A stretch of 64,000 nt of DNA from Labrys okinawensis (GTDB taxonomy: Bacteria > Pseudomonadota > Alphaproteobacteria > Rhizobiales > Labraceae). Of the stretch, positions 17,847 through 24,236 are shown in pieces (within the stretch, counting starts at the first letter, position 1; the number at the start of each line of letters is the position of its first letter). The translations under genes were made by a program, and so were the position numbers. Location of the stretch: NCBI RefSeq assembly GCF_002982075.1, contig NZ_PUEJ01000003.1, positions 248,001 to 312,000 of the forward strand. Direction: 5' to 3'. The notes beneath the pieces were generated by a model, which was given only the letters and a program-made list of their open reading frames with translations, searched no databases and was not told where the DNA came from.

Positions 17847-18458
17847 ATGGACAGCCAAGCAAGAGAGCAGCTCATTCGCGCGGTTGCGGCAACCATATTC
17901 CAGCATTCCGAAGAACTCACCGCGCTCGATCAGGCGATCGGCGACGGCGATCATGGCCTGAATCTCAAGCGAGGCTTCGAAGCCGTCACAGCCGAGCTGC
18001 CCGGCCTTGCCGAAAAATCCTGGCCGGATCTGCTCAAGGCCGCCGGGATGGCGATGGTGATGAAGGTCGGCGGCGCGTCCGGCCCGCTCTTCGGTACCTT
18101 CTTCATGGAGCTGGGCAAGACAGTGGGGGCCGAGCCCGACAGGGCCGCGGTGGTCGCAGCCTTCGGCAAGGCCGTCGAGGCCGTGAAGGCGCGTGGCCGC
18201 TCGGAAGCCGGGCAGAAGACGCTGCTCGATGTCCTCGTCCCGGTCCAGGCCGCTCTTGCTGCCGGCGCCGATGCCGCCGCGATCAAGGCGGAGGCGATTG
18301 CCGCCGCCGACAAGACGGTGCCGATGCAGGCGATCCGCGGGCGTGCATCTTTCCTCGGCGAACGCTCCGTCGGCCATATGGACCCGGGCGCCCGATCCTC
18401 CTCGCTAATCATCGCCACGGTGGCGGACGAACTCAACAAGCAGGGGCTGATGCCATGA
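17847..18458 (+). CDS. dhaL: Dihydroxyacetone kinase subunit L (ADP-binding)
   Basis: The nucleotide subunit of PTS-dependent dihydroxyacetone kinase; it keeps a tightly bound Mg-ADP that is rephosphorylated by DhaM and passes phosphate to dihydroxyacetone held on DhaK. The metal/ADP motif ALDQAIGDGDHG is intact, followed by GGASGPLFGTFFME and GARSSSLIIA. Length is 203 aa from the ATG at 17847, preceded by GCGGAGGCG. An upstream in-frame extension to 17808 is less likely. The stop overlaps the dhaM start (ATGA). It is the first gene of dhaL-dhaM-HPr-EI-HTH, with dhaK 158 bp after the HTH gene. Confidence 0.95.
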   Translation: MDSQAREQLIRAVAATIFQHSEELTALDQAIGDGDHGLNLKRGFEAVTAELPGLAEKSWPDLLKAAGMAMVMKVGGASGPLFGTFFMELGKTVGAEPDRAAVVAAFGKAVEAVKARGRSEAGQKTLLDVLVPVQAALAAGADAAAIKAEAIAAADKTVPMQAIRGRASFLGERSVGHMDPGARSSSLIIATVADELNKQGLMP

Positions 18459-18838
18459 CCGTGAGCCTGGTGATCGTATCGCATTCGCCCAAGGTCGCCG
18501 AAGGCGCCGCCGACATGGTCAGGCAGATGGTGGGCGATAGCGTCCGCGTCGCCTGGACGGGCGGCGACCCCGGCGGCGGGCTCGGCACCGACGTCGCCAA
18601 GATCATCGCCGCCATCGACAGTGTCTGGTCTGAGGAAGGCGTTGCCGTCCTCGTCGACCTCGGCGGTGCCGAAACCAATGCCGAGATGGCCGTCGAGATG
18701 CTCGACGAACACAAGCGCGACCTCGTGGTCATCTGCAATGCGCCGGTGGTGGAGGGAGCGGTCATCGCCGCGACCGAGGCCTCCGGCAATTCCTCACTGG
18801 CCGCGGTTCGCTCCGCTGCCGAAGATCTCTACGGATAG
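18455..18838 (+). CDS. dhaM: Dihydroxyacetone kinase phosphotransferase DhaM (EIIA-Dha domain only)
   Basis: The phospho-carrier that recharges ADP on DhaL. Its N-terminus SLVIVSHSPKVAEGA places the phosphorylated His at residue 10, as in characterised DhaM. At 127 aa it has only the EIIA (mannose-like) domain, without the fused HPr and truncated EI domains found in some DhaM proteins. Those activities are supplied by the next two genes. Its start overlaps the dhaL stop by 4 bp. Confidence 0.94.
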   Translation: MTVSLVIVSHSPKVAEGAADMVRQMVGDSVRVAWTGGDPGGGLGTDVAKIIAAIDSVWSEEGVAVLVDLGGAETNAEMAVEMLDEHKRDLVVICNAPVVEGAVIAATEASGNSSLAAVRSAAEDLYG

Positions 18839-18845
18839 GATTGAT

Positions 18846-19136
18846 ATGCCGGACATGAACGGAGCATTGACGGGCAAGGCCGAGCTGACCAACGCAATCG
18901 GGCTGCATGCCAGGCCGAGCGTGAAGCTGACCCAGCTCGCCAAGAGCTTCCAGTCGAGCATCGAACTGGCCACCGATGCGGCGGGACCCTGGGTCGACGC
19001 CAAGAGCCCGGTCAAGGTGATGCGGGTGAAGGCGCCCAAGGGCACCGTGCTGCATTTCGCCGCGAACGGACCCGACGCAGAGGCGGCGCTGTCGGCCATT
19101 CTGGGACTAATCGAGGAAAAGTTCGGGGAAGAGTGA
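18846..19136 (+). CDS. HPr-like phosphocarrier protein of the Dha locus
   Basis: A 96-aa HPr. The phosphorylated His is His21 in NAIGLHARPSVKL. The position of the regulatory Ser is retained (Ser54 in DAKSPVKVMR), so HPr-kinase control is possible in principle. The rest (PKGTVLHFAANGPDAEAAL) matches the canonical fold. It starts 7 bp after dhaM, so it is a dedicated carrier linking the EI of this locus to DhaM. Whether it also serves the nitrogen-PTS cannot be told here. Confidence 0.93.
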   Translation: MPDMNGALTGKAELTNAIGLHARPSVKLTQLAKSFQSSIELATDAAGPWVDAKSPVKVMRVKAPKGTVLHFAANGPDAEAALSAILGLIEEKFGEE

Positions 19137-19140
19137 CGAT

Positions 19141-19260
19141 GCCGGAGCATTTTCCAGAAAAGTTGCTAGGCTTTTCGATCAAGAAAATGCGTCGAAACAA
19201 AGAGTTGAAGACGAATTGCGGTTTAGCGAGATCGCGATTCTCTTCAAAGGCTGGGGGCTG
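19141..19260 (+). repeat. RIME-like intergenic repeat (second family), copy E
   Basis: The first 66 bases (from GAGCATTTTCCAGAAAAG to AAACAAAGAGTTG) are about 71 percent identical, without gaps, to 42860-42925. The core GTCGAAACAAAGAGTT recurs in copy F (21303-21400). It fills the only sizeable gap inside the dha operon, between the HPr and EI genes. Confidence 0.6.
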
Positions 19261-19262
19261 TC

Positions 19263-20855
19263 ATGACTGAGCGGCGGATGACGGGACGTCCTGCCTCGCC
19301 GGGGCTGGCTTCCGGCCCTGTCTTCATGATCGGCAAGCCGAAGCTCCGGGCCGAGAAGGCTTCGGCAGCCCAGGAAGACGGCGAGACCATCCTGCGCAAC
19401 GCCATCGATGCGGCGCTGGTCGATCTGGTGTCGCTGGTCGAGACGGTCGATGAAGAGGGGGCCGACATCATCGGCTTCCAGATCGCCATGCTCGAGGATG
19501 AAGCCCTGTCGGAGGGCGCCTTCGACGCGATCGCCGTCGGCGTGCCGCCTGTCCACGCCTGGCGTTCGGCCCTCGATGCGGAGATCGCCGATTACGAACG
19601 CAGCGAGGATGCCTATTTCCGCGCCCGCGGCACCGACCTTGCCGATATCCGCGACCGCGTGCTCGCCCATCTCACCGGTGTGGCGGAAAGCGAGAAGGTG
19701 CCCCCCGGTTCCGTGCTGGTGGGCGAGGATCTGCCACCATCCCTGTTCCTGTCGGTCGACTGGAGCCGGGGCGGCGCGATCGCCCTGGGAGCAGGCTCGC
19801 CATCCTCCCATGTCGCCATGCTCGCCCGCAGCCGCCGTGTGCCGATGGTGACCGGGCTGGGTGTGCTCGGGGAGGCGAGCCAGGCCATCGTCGATGGGGC
19901 GGCGGGAACGGTGACCTTCGATCCCGACAGCGCCTCGCTCGCCGATTTCGGCCCGGCCCTCGCGCGCCGGCACGAGGCCGATGCCCGGGCGGAAACGATG
20001 AAGACCGAACCGGCGTTCCTGCCCAACGGCACCCGGGTCGACATCATGATCAACGTCGCTTCGCCGGATGACCTCAAAGGCATTTCGCCGGAGATCTGCG
20101 ACGGCATCGGCCTGGTGCGCAGCGAGTTCCTGTTCGAGCCGGGGCGCCCCCTGCCGGACGAGGAGGCGCAATATGCCGCCTATGTCGCCATCGCCGCCTG
20201 GGCTGACGGGCGTCCGGTAACCATCCGCACGCTCGATGCCGGCGGCGACAAGCCGATCCCCGGGGTCACCAGCGACGGCGAATCCAACCCCTTCCTGGGC
20301 CTGCGCGGATTGCGGCTGTCCCTCGCGCGGCCGGAAACCTTCCGCGTCCAGCTCAGGGCCCTGGCGCGGGCCAGCCTACATCATGAGATCCGCATCATGC
20401 TGCCGATGGTAACGGTGCCGGGAGAATTGGCCGAAGCGTCCGCCCTGCTCGACGAGGTGGTGGCCACCCTCATTGCCGAAGGCACGCCCTGCCGCCGGCC
20501 GCCGCTCGGCATCATGGTCGAAGTTCCCGCCGCCGCGCTCGGCGCCCTGCGCTTTCCCGCCGATTTCTATTCGATCGGCTCCAACGATCTGACGCAATAC
20601 ACCATGGCCGCCGCCCGTGACATCGCGGACGTCGCCGGCCTCAACGATGCCGGCGATCCGGCGGTGCTCGAATTGATGGCCCGCACGGTCGGGGCCGGCA
20701 AGGCACGCAAAGTCCCGGTTTCGATCTGCGGCGATGCCGCGGGCGAACTGCGCCTGGTGCCGAAGCTCATCGGTGTCGGCCTGACCTGCCTGTCCGTGCC
20801 GCCCGCTTTGGTGGGGGCCGTCAAGGCCGCAATCGCGGATCTCAAACATGTCTGA
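19263..20855 (+). CDS. PTS enzyme I (phosphoenolpyruvate-protein phosphotransferase) of the Dha locus
   Basis: Takes phosphate from PEP and passes it to HPr. The phosphorylated His is His183 in GSPSSHVAMLARS. The PEP-binding domain contains GIGLVRSEFLF, TIRTLDAGGDKP, FLGLRGLRLSL, GIMVEVPAAAL, SIGSNDLTQYTMA and the catalytic Cys489 in ICGDAAGE. At 530 aa it is slightly shorter than E. coli PtsI because the N-terminal HPr-binding helices are trimmed. No GAF domain is present, so it is not EI-Ntr. It overlaps the next gene by 8 bp. Since all catalytic residues are intact, it should be the dedicated phosphate donor of the Dha kinase. Confidence 0.94.
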   Translation: MTERRMTGRPASPGLASGPVFMIGKPKLRAEKASAAQEDGETILRNAIDAALVDLVSLVETVDEEGADIIGFQIAMLEDEALSEGAFDAIAVGVPPVHAWRSALDAEIADYERSEDAYFRARGTDLADIRDRVLAHLTGVAESEKVPPGSVLVGEDLPPSLFLSVDWSRGGAIALGAGSPSSHVAMLARSRRVPMVTGLGVLGEASQAIVDGAAGTVTFDPDSASLADFGPALARRHEADARAETMKTEPAFLPNGTRVDIMINVASPDDLKGISPEICDGIGLVRSEFLFEPGRPLPDEEAQYAAYVAIAAWADGRPVTIRTLDAGGDKPIPGVTSDGESNPFLGLRGLRLSLARPETFRVQLRALARASLHHEIRIMLPMVTVPGELAEASALLDEVVATLIAEGTPCRRPPLGIMVEVPAAALGALRFPADFYSIGSNDLTQYTMAAARDIADVAGLNDAGDPAVLELMARTVGAGKARKVPVSICGDAAGELRLVPKLIGVGLTCLSVPPALVGAVKAAIADLKHV

Positions 20856-21306
20856 TGCCCGCGATGCCAGCACGCGTTCGATAGCGGCCTACAAGGCGCT
20901 GCTACGGCGCGCGCTGGACAATCGCCCTTCCGGCACGAGGCTGAAACTGGCGGCCGCTCTCGGCACCAACAGATCCTTCATTTCGCAGATCACCAATCCC
21001 GGCTACCCCATTCCGATCCCGGCCCAGCATCTCGACGTCATTTTCGAGGTCTGCCACCTCGCGCCGGCGGAGAGGGCGGAGTTCCTCGAGGCCTATCAGG
21101 CCGCCCATCCGGGCCGGACGCAGGCCCAGGGTAAGCCGGCACAGGGGCGCAGCCTGACGCTGACCCTGCCGGATCTCGGCGATGCCAGGCGCAACCAGGC
21201 GATGGACAAGGCTATTCTCGATTTCGTCGCGAGCCTGGTCCAGTACACGCGTACACTCGATCGCAAGAGCAGGGGGGAGGAGGAGCCGGCGCTGGATCAG
21301 CCATAG
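20848..21306 (+). CDS. HTH-domain protein embedded in the dha operon
   Basis: A 152-aa protein whose N-terminal half looks like a Cro/XRE-type helix-turn-helix: GTRLKLAAALGTNRSFISQI followed by IPAQHLDVIFEVCHL. The C-terminal half (TLTLPDLGDARRNQAMDKA, then DFVASLVQYTRTLDRKS) is helical and hydrophilic. Its start overlaps the EI gene by 8 bp, so it is translated from the same mRNA. It probably reports on or regulates the dha operon, replacing a DhaR/DhaS-type regulator, which is absent here. The function is inferred from position only. Confidence 0.8.
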   Translation: MSDARDASTRSIAAYKALLRRALDNRPSGTRLKLAAALGTNRSFISQITNPGYPIPIPAQHLDVIFEVCHLAPAERAEFLEAYQAAHPGRTQAQGKPAQGRSLTLTLPDLGDARRNQAMDKAILDFVASLVQYTRTLDRKSRGEEEPALDQP

Positions 21307-21400
21307 CATTTTGCTCGAGGCATTTTGCGATTTCACGGGATCGCCTTGAACCGCAAAGATGCATCGAAACAAAGAGTTACCGCGCAAATGCGCTTCTAGG
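21303..21400 (-). repeat. RIME-like intergenic repeat, copy F
   Basis: Between the HTH gene and dhaK. The segment TTGCGATTTCACGGGATCG...CCGCAAAGATGCATCGAAAC aligns with the 60.8-kb copy read on the plus strand (GCGATTTGATGGAGTCACC...TCGCAAAGACGCG) at roughly 70 percent. It also shares GTCGAAACAAAGAGTT-like bases with copy E. Confidence 0.6.
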
Positions 21401-21464
21401 TTGAATCCGGATATCGGTTCCTGCAGCGGCCCGATCAACGAATGAACGAAGGGAGGCCCATGGA

Positions 21465-22454
21465 ATGAAAAAGCTCATCAATGCAGTCGACGACGTGCTG
21501 GCGCAGAGCCTGGATGGGTTCGCGGCGGCCCACGCCGACATCGTCACCTTGGGCGAGGAGCGCAAATTCGTGCGCCGCCGCCAGGTCAAGCCCGGCAAGG
21601 TGGCCCTGATTTCGGGCGGCGGGTCCGGCCATGAGCCGCTGCATGCCGGCTTCGTCGGCTTCGGCATGCTCGACGCCGCCTGCCCCGGGCAGGTCTTCAC
21701 CTCGCCCACGCCCGACCAGATGATGGCGGCGGCCGAGGCCGTCGATGGCGGAGCGGGCACGCTCTATATCGTCAAGAACTACGAGGGTGACGTGATGAAC
21801 TTCGCCATGGCGGCGGAGATGGCGTCCGGCCCGGTCGAAAGCTTGATCCTCGATGACGACGTCGCCGTGGAGAACTCGACCTGGACCACCGGCCGGCGCG
21901 GCGTCGCCGGCACGCTGATCGTCGAGAAGATCGTCGGCGCCGCTGCGGAGCGCGGTGACGATCTCGCCAGCCTCAAGGCGCTGGGTGCGCGCGTCAACAG
22001 CCATACGCGCTCGATGGGCGTGGCGCTCACCTCCTGCACCGTGCCGGCGGCCGGCAAGCCGACCTTCAGCCTCGGCGAGGACGAGATGGAGATGGGTGTC
22101 GGCATCCATGGCGAGCCCGGCCGGCGGCGGGTCAAGCTGGCTTCCGCCGATGCCATCGCCGAGGAGATGCTGGGCGCCATCGTCGGCGACCTCTCGCTGA
22201 CTTCGGCCACCGAGGTGCTGCTCTTCGTCAACGGCTTTGGCGGCACGCCCCTGATGGAGCTCTATCTGATGCAGGATCGGGCACGCAAATGGCTCGACGG
22301 CAAGGGCATCAAGGTCGCCCGCTCGCTGACGGGTTCCTATGTGACCTCGCTCGACATGGCCGGCTGTTCGCTGACGCTGTCCGTGCTGGACGAGCAGGCC
22401 AAGGCGCTGTGGGACGCGCCGGTCCACACGCCGGCCCTGCGCTGGGGTATGTGA
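21465..22454 (+). CDS. dhaK: Dihydroxyacetone kinase subunit K (substrate-binding)
   Basis: Binds dihydroxyacetone covalently as a hemiaminal through a His. That His is His215 in GVGIHGEPGR, and His56 in GGGSGHEPLH is the second active-site His. Other family blocks are GFGMLDAACPGQVFTSPT, YIVKNYEGDVMNF and FVNGFGGTPLMELY. Length is 329 aa. The start follows GGGAGGCCCATGGA, with GAGG close to the ATG at 21465. It is the last gene of the locus. Unusually it is separated from dhaL by the PTS genes, and a RIME-like repeat lies just upstream, so it may have its own promoter. It is convergent with the isochorismatase-like gene. Confidence 0.95.
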   Translation: MKKLINAVDDVLAQSLDGFAAAHADIVTLGEERKFVRRRQVKPGKVALISGGGSGHEPLHAGFVGFGMLDAACPGQVFTSPTPDQMMAAAEAVDGGAGTLYIVKNYEGDVMNFAMAAEMASGPVESLILDDDVAVENSTWTTGRRGVAGTLIVEKIVGAAAERGDDLASLKALGARVNSHTRSMGVALTSCTVPAAGKPTFSLGEDEMEMGVGIHGEPGRRRVKLASADAIAEEMLGAIVGDLSLTSATEVLLFVNGFGGTPLMELYLMQDRARKWLDGKGIKVARSLTGSYVTSLDMAGCSLTLSVLDEQAKALWDAPVHTPALRWGM

Positions 22455-22484
22455 GGGACCGTAGACGTAAACCTGGCAAGGTGA

Positions 22485-22530
22485 GGCGCGGCCAGCCCTT
22501 CCCGGCTTCGCGGGGAAGGCTGGTCGCGCC
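22485..22530. terminator. Long stem-loop between convergent dhaK and hydrolase genes
   Basis: GGCGCG-G-CCAGCC...TTCCC pairs with GGGAA-GGCTGG-T-CGCGCC, giving about 18 base pairs with one wobble and one bulge. It lies in the 98-bp gap between two converging genes and could stop transcription from both sides, although there is no long T-run. Confidence 0.55.
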
Positions 22531-22552
22531 CCTATTGGAAAGGTTGTGACCC

Positions 22553-23101
22553 TCAACCTGCCAGCACTTCCTCCGTCGAAGCAAGCTTGGCGTAGCCGAA
22601 GGCGAGCGAGGCCATTGCGGCGGCGTGGACCTGCGCCGCCGGCACGGTGACGCCACCGAATTCCAGATCCCGCGTGGCCGCCGCATCATGAGCGACCGTG
22701 ACCGCATAGCCGAAATCGGCTGCCGCCCGCGTCGTCGCCTCGATGCACATATGGCTCATCGCGCCGGCTACCAGCACGTCGGTGACACCGGCATCGTCGA
22801 GCAGCTTCTTGAGTTCGGTCTGTCTGAAGGAGTTGGGAAAATTCTTGACGACGACCGGTTCGCCGGCGCGGTTGGCCACGGCCTGGTTGATCTCCGCCCC
22901 CGGGGTGCCGGCGACGAAGAAAGGGGCGTCCGGCCTGACCGCTTCATGGCGGACATGCACCACGAGTTCATTCTTGGCCCGGGCTGCCCCCAGGAGGCGC
23001 GCGGCATTGGCGGCTGCCGCCTCGATGCCGGTCAGGGTCCATTTGCCGCCCGGGAAATAGTCGTTCTGAATATCCACGAGGATCAAGGCGCGTTTGGACA
23101 T
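22553..23101 (-). CDS. Isochorismatase-like cysteine hydrolase (nicotinamidase-related)
   Basis: A soluble amidase-type hydrolase, 182 aa. The catalytic triad positions are visible: Asp in ALILVDIQNDYFPGG, Lys in VVVKNFPNSF, and Cys in GAMSHMCIEATTRAA. The cis-peptide-type region VLVAGAMSHMC matches the family. I use the ATG at 23101, preceded by GGAG, rather than one 7 codons upstream. It is divergent from a GlxA-type regulator. Such pairs are common, and the regulator's DJ-1-like domain may sense a related amide. The substrate (nicotinamide, N-carbamoyl compound or other) is not determinable. Confidence 0.9.
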   Translation of the reverse strand: MSKRALILVDIQNDYFPGGKWTLTGIEAAAANAARLLGAARAKNELVVHVRHEAVRPDAPFFVAGTPGAEINQAVANRAGEPVVVKNFPNSFRQTELKKLLDDAGVTDVLVAGAMSHMCIEATTRAAADFGYAVTVAHDAAATRDLEFGGVTVPAAQVHAAAMASLAFGYAKLASTEEVLAG

Positions 23102-23177
23102 GGGGTGTTGCTCCAGTTTCAAAAGACGTTGTGATTGCTGGAATAGGACGGCCAGGGCAGAATGCCGATTGGCACAT

Positions 23178-23206
23178 GTGACAAAAATCAGGGCGAAAGT
23201 GACAAA
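23178..23206. promoter_or_regulatory. Direct repeats typical of an AraC-family operator
   Basis: GTGACAAA occurs at 23178-23185 and again at 23199-23206, exactly 21 bp apart (two helical turns), in direct orientation. The second copy abuts the start codon of the GlxA-type regulator. The layout fits autoregulation and control of the divergent hydrolase gene. Confidence 0.5.
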
Positions 23207-24165
23207 TGACGCCGGCTCCTTCCGAGATCGGCCTGCTGGCCTATCCCGATGTTCAATTGGCCGCGCTCTATGGCCTCGCCGATCTGTTTTTCATCGCCGA
23301 CAGGATCGCCCGGGAGCGCCGGGAGGCCGCCGGCCCGCTGCTGCGGGTAAGCCGCTGGGAGTGCGATGCCAATGGCCGGATTCACAATCGTGACGGTGCG
23401 GACAGTGCGATCCCGAGCATGATCATCGTGCCGCCGAGCCTGGCAAAGCCGCCGAGCGAGGCCTGGACCGCCAGCCTGGCAGCCTTTTTGCGCCGCTGTC
23501 ACGCAGGCGGCAGCGTGCTGGCCTCCGTCTGCATCGGGGCGTTCCTGCTCGCCGAGACCGGGCTGCTGGACGGGCGTCAGGCGACCACCCATTGGAGTTA
23601 TGCCGATGATCTCGCCGAGCGTTTCGACAAGGTCCGGGTGGATTCGGCCAAGATCGTGATCGACGACGGCGACATCATCACCGCCGCGGGATTGATGTCC
23701 TGGACCGATCTCGGCCTGAAGCTGGTGGAGAAACTGCTCGGAACCAGCGTGATGGTGGAGACGGGACGCGCCATGCTGGTCGACCCGCTGGGGCGCGAGC
23801 AGCGCCATTACAGCGTGTTTTCGCCTCGGCTCAACCATGGCGACGAGGCCATCCTTTCGGTTCAGCACTGGCTCCAGCAGGCCTATGCCGGCGAGGTCGA
23901 CGTCAACGCCATGGCGGCCAAGGCAGGGCTGGAACGACGCACCTTCCTGCGCCGCTTCGGCAAGGCGACCGGGCTCAGGCCGGTTGAATATTGCCAGCAA
24001 TTGCGTGTTGCCAAGGCTCGCGACATGCTGGAGACGACCCGGCTTTCCTTCGACCGTATCGCCTGGAATGTCGGCTACGGCGATCCGGTCTCCTTCCGCA
24101 AGATCTTCGTGCGCACCATGGGATTGACCCCGGGCGACTATCGCCGCCGCTTCGGGGCGGTGTGA
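23206..24165 (+). CDS. GlxA-type transcriptional regulator (DJ-1/PfpI domain plus AraC HTH)
   Basis: A 319-aa regulator. Residues 1-180 form a class I glutamine-amidotransferase-like (DJ-1/PfpI) fold, with the nucleophile-elbow region SVCIGAFLLAETGLLDGR and ATTHWSYADDL, which serves as ligand sensor. The C-terminal 100 residues carry the two AraC HTH motifs: VNAMAAKAGLERRTFLRRFG and FDRIAWNVGYGDPVSFRKIF, ending TPGDYRRRFG. Relatives control amino acid, betaine or carnitine catabolism. It is divergent from the isochorismatase-like hydrolase 104 bp away and probably activates it. Confidence 0.93.
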   Translation: MTPAPSEIGLLAYPDVQLAALYGLADLFFIADRIARERREAAGPLLRVSRWECDANGRIHNRDGADSAIPSMIIVPPSLAKPPSEAWTASLAAFLRRCHAGGSVLASVCIGAFLLAETGLLDGRQATTHWSYADDLAERFDKVRVDSAKIVIDDGDIITAAGLMSWTDLGLKLVEKLLGTSVMVETGRAMLVDPLGREQRHYSVFSPRLNHGDEAILSVQHWLQQAYAGEVDVNAMAAKAGLERRTFLRRFGKATGLRPVEYCQQLRVAKARDMLETTRLSFDRIAWNVGYGDPVSFRKIFVRTMGLTPGDYRRRFGAV

Positions 24166-24236
24166 ACTTGGGGTGTGTCACACCCGGACAAGTGTACTTC
24201 GGGGTACAGCGGCGGGATTTCGCGTCAACTATCAAG

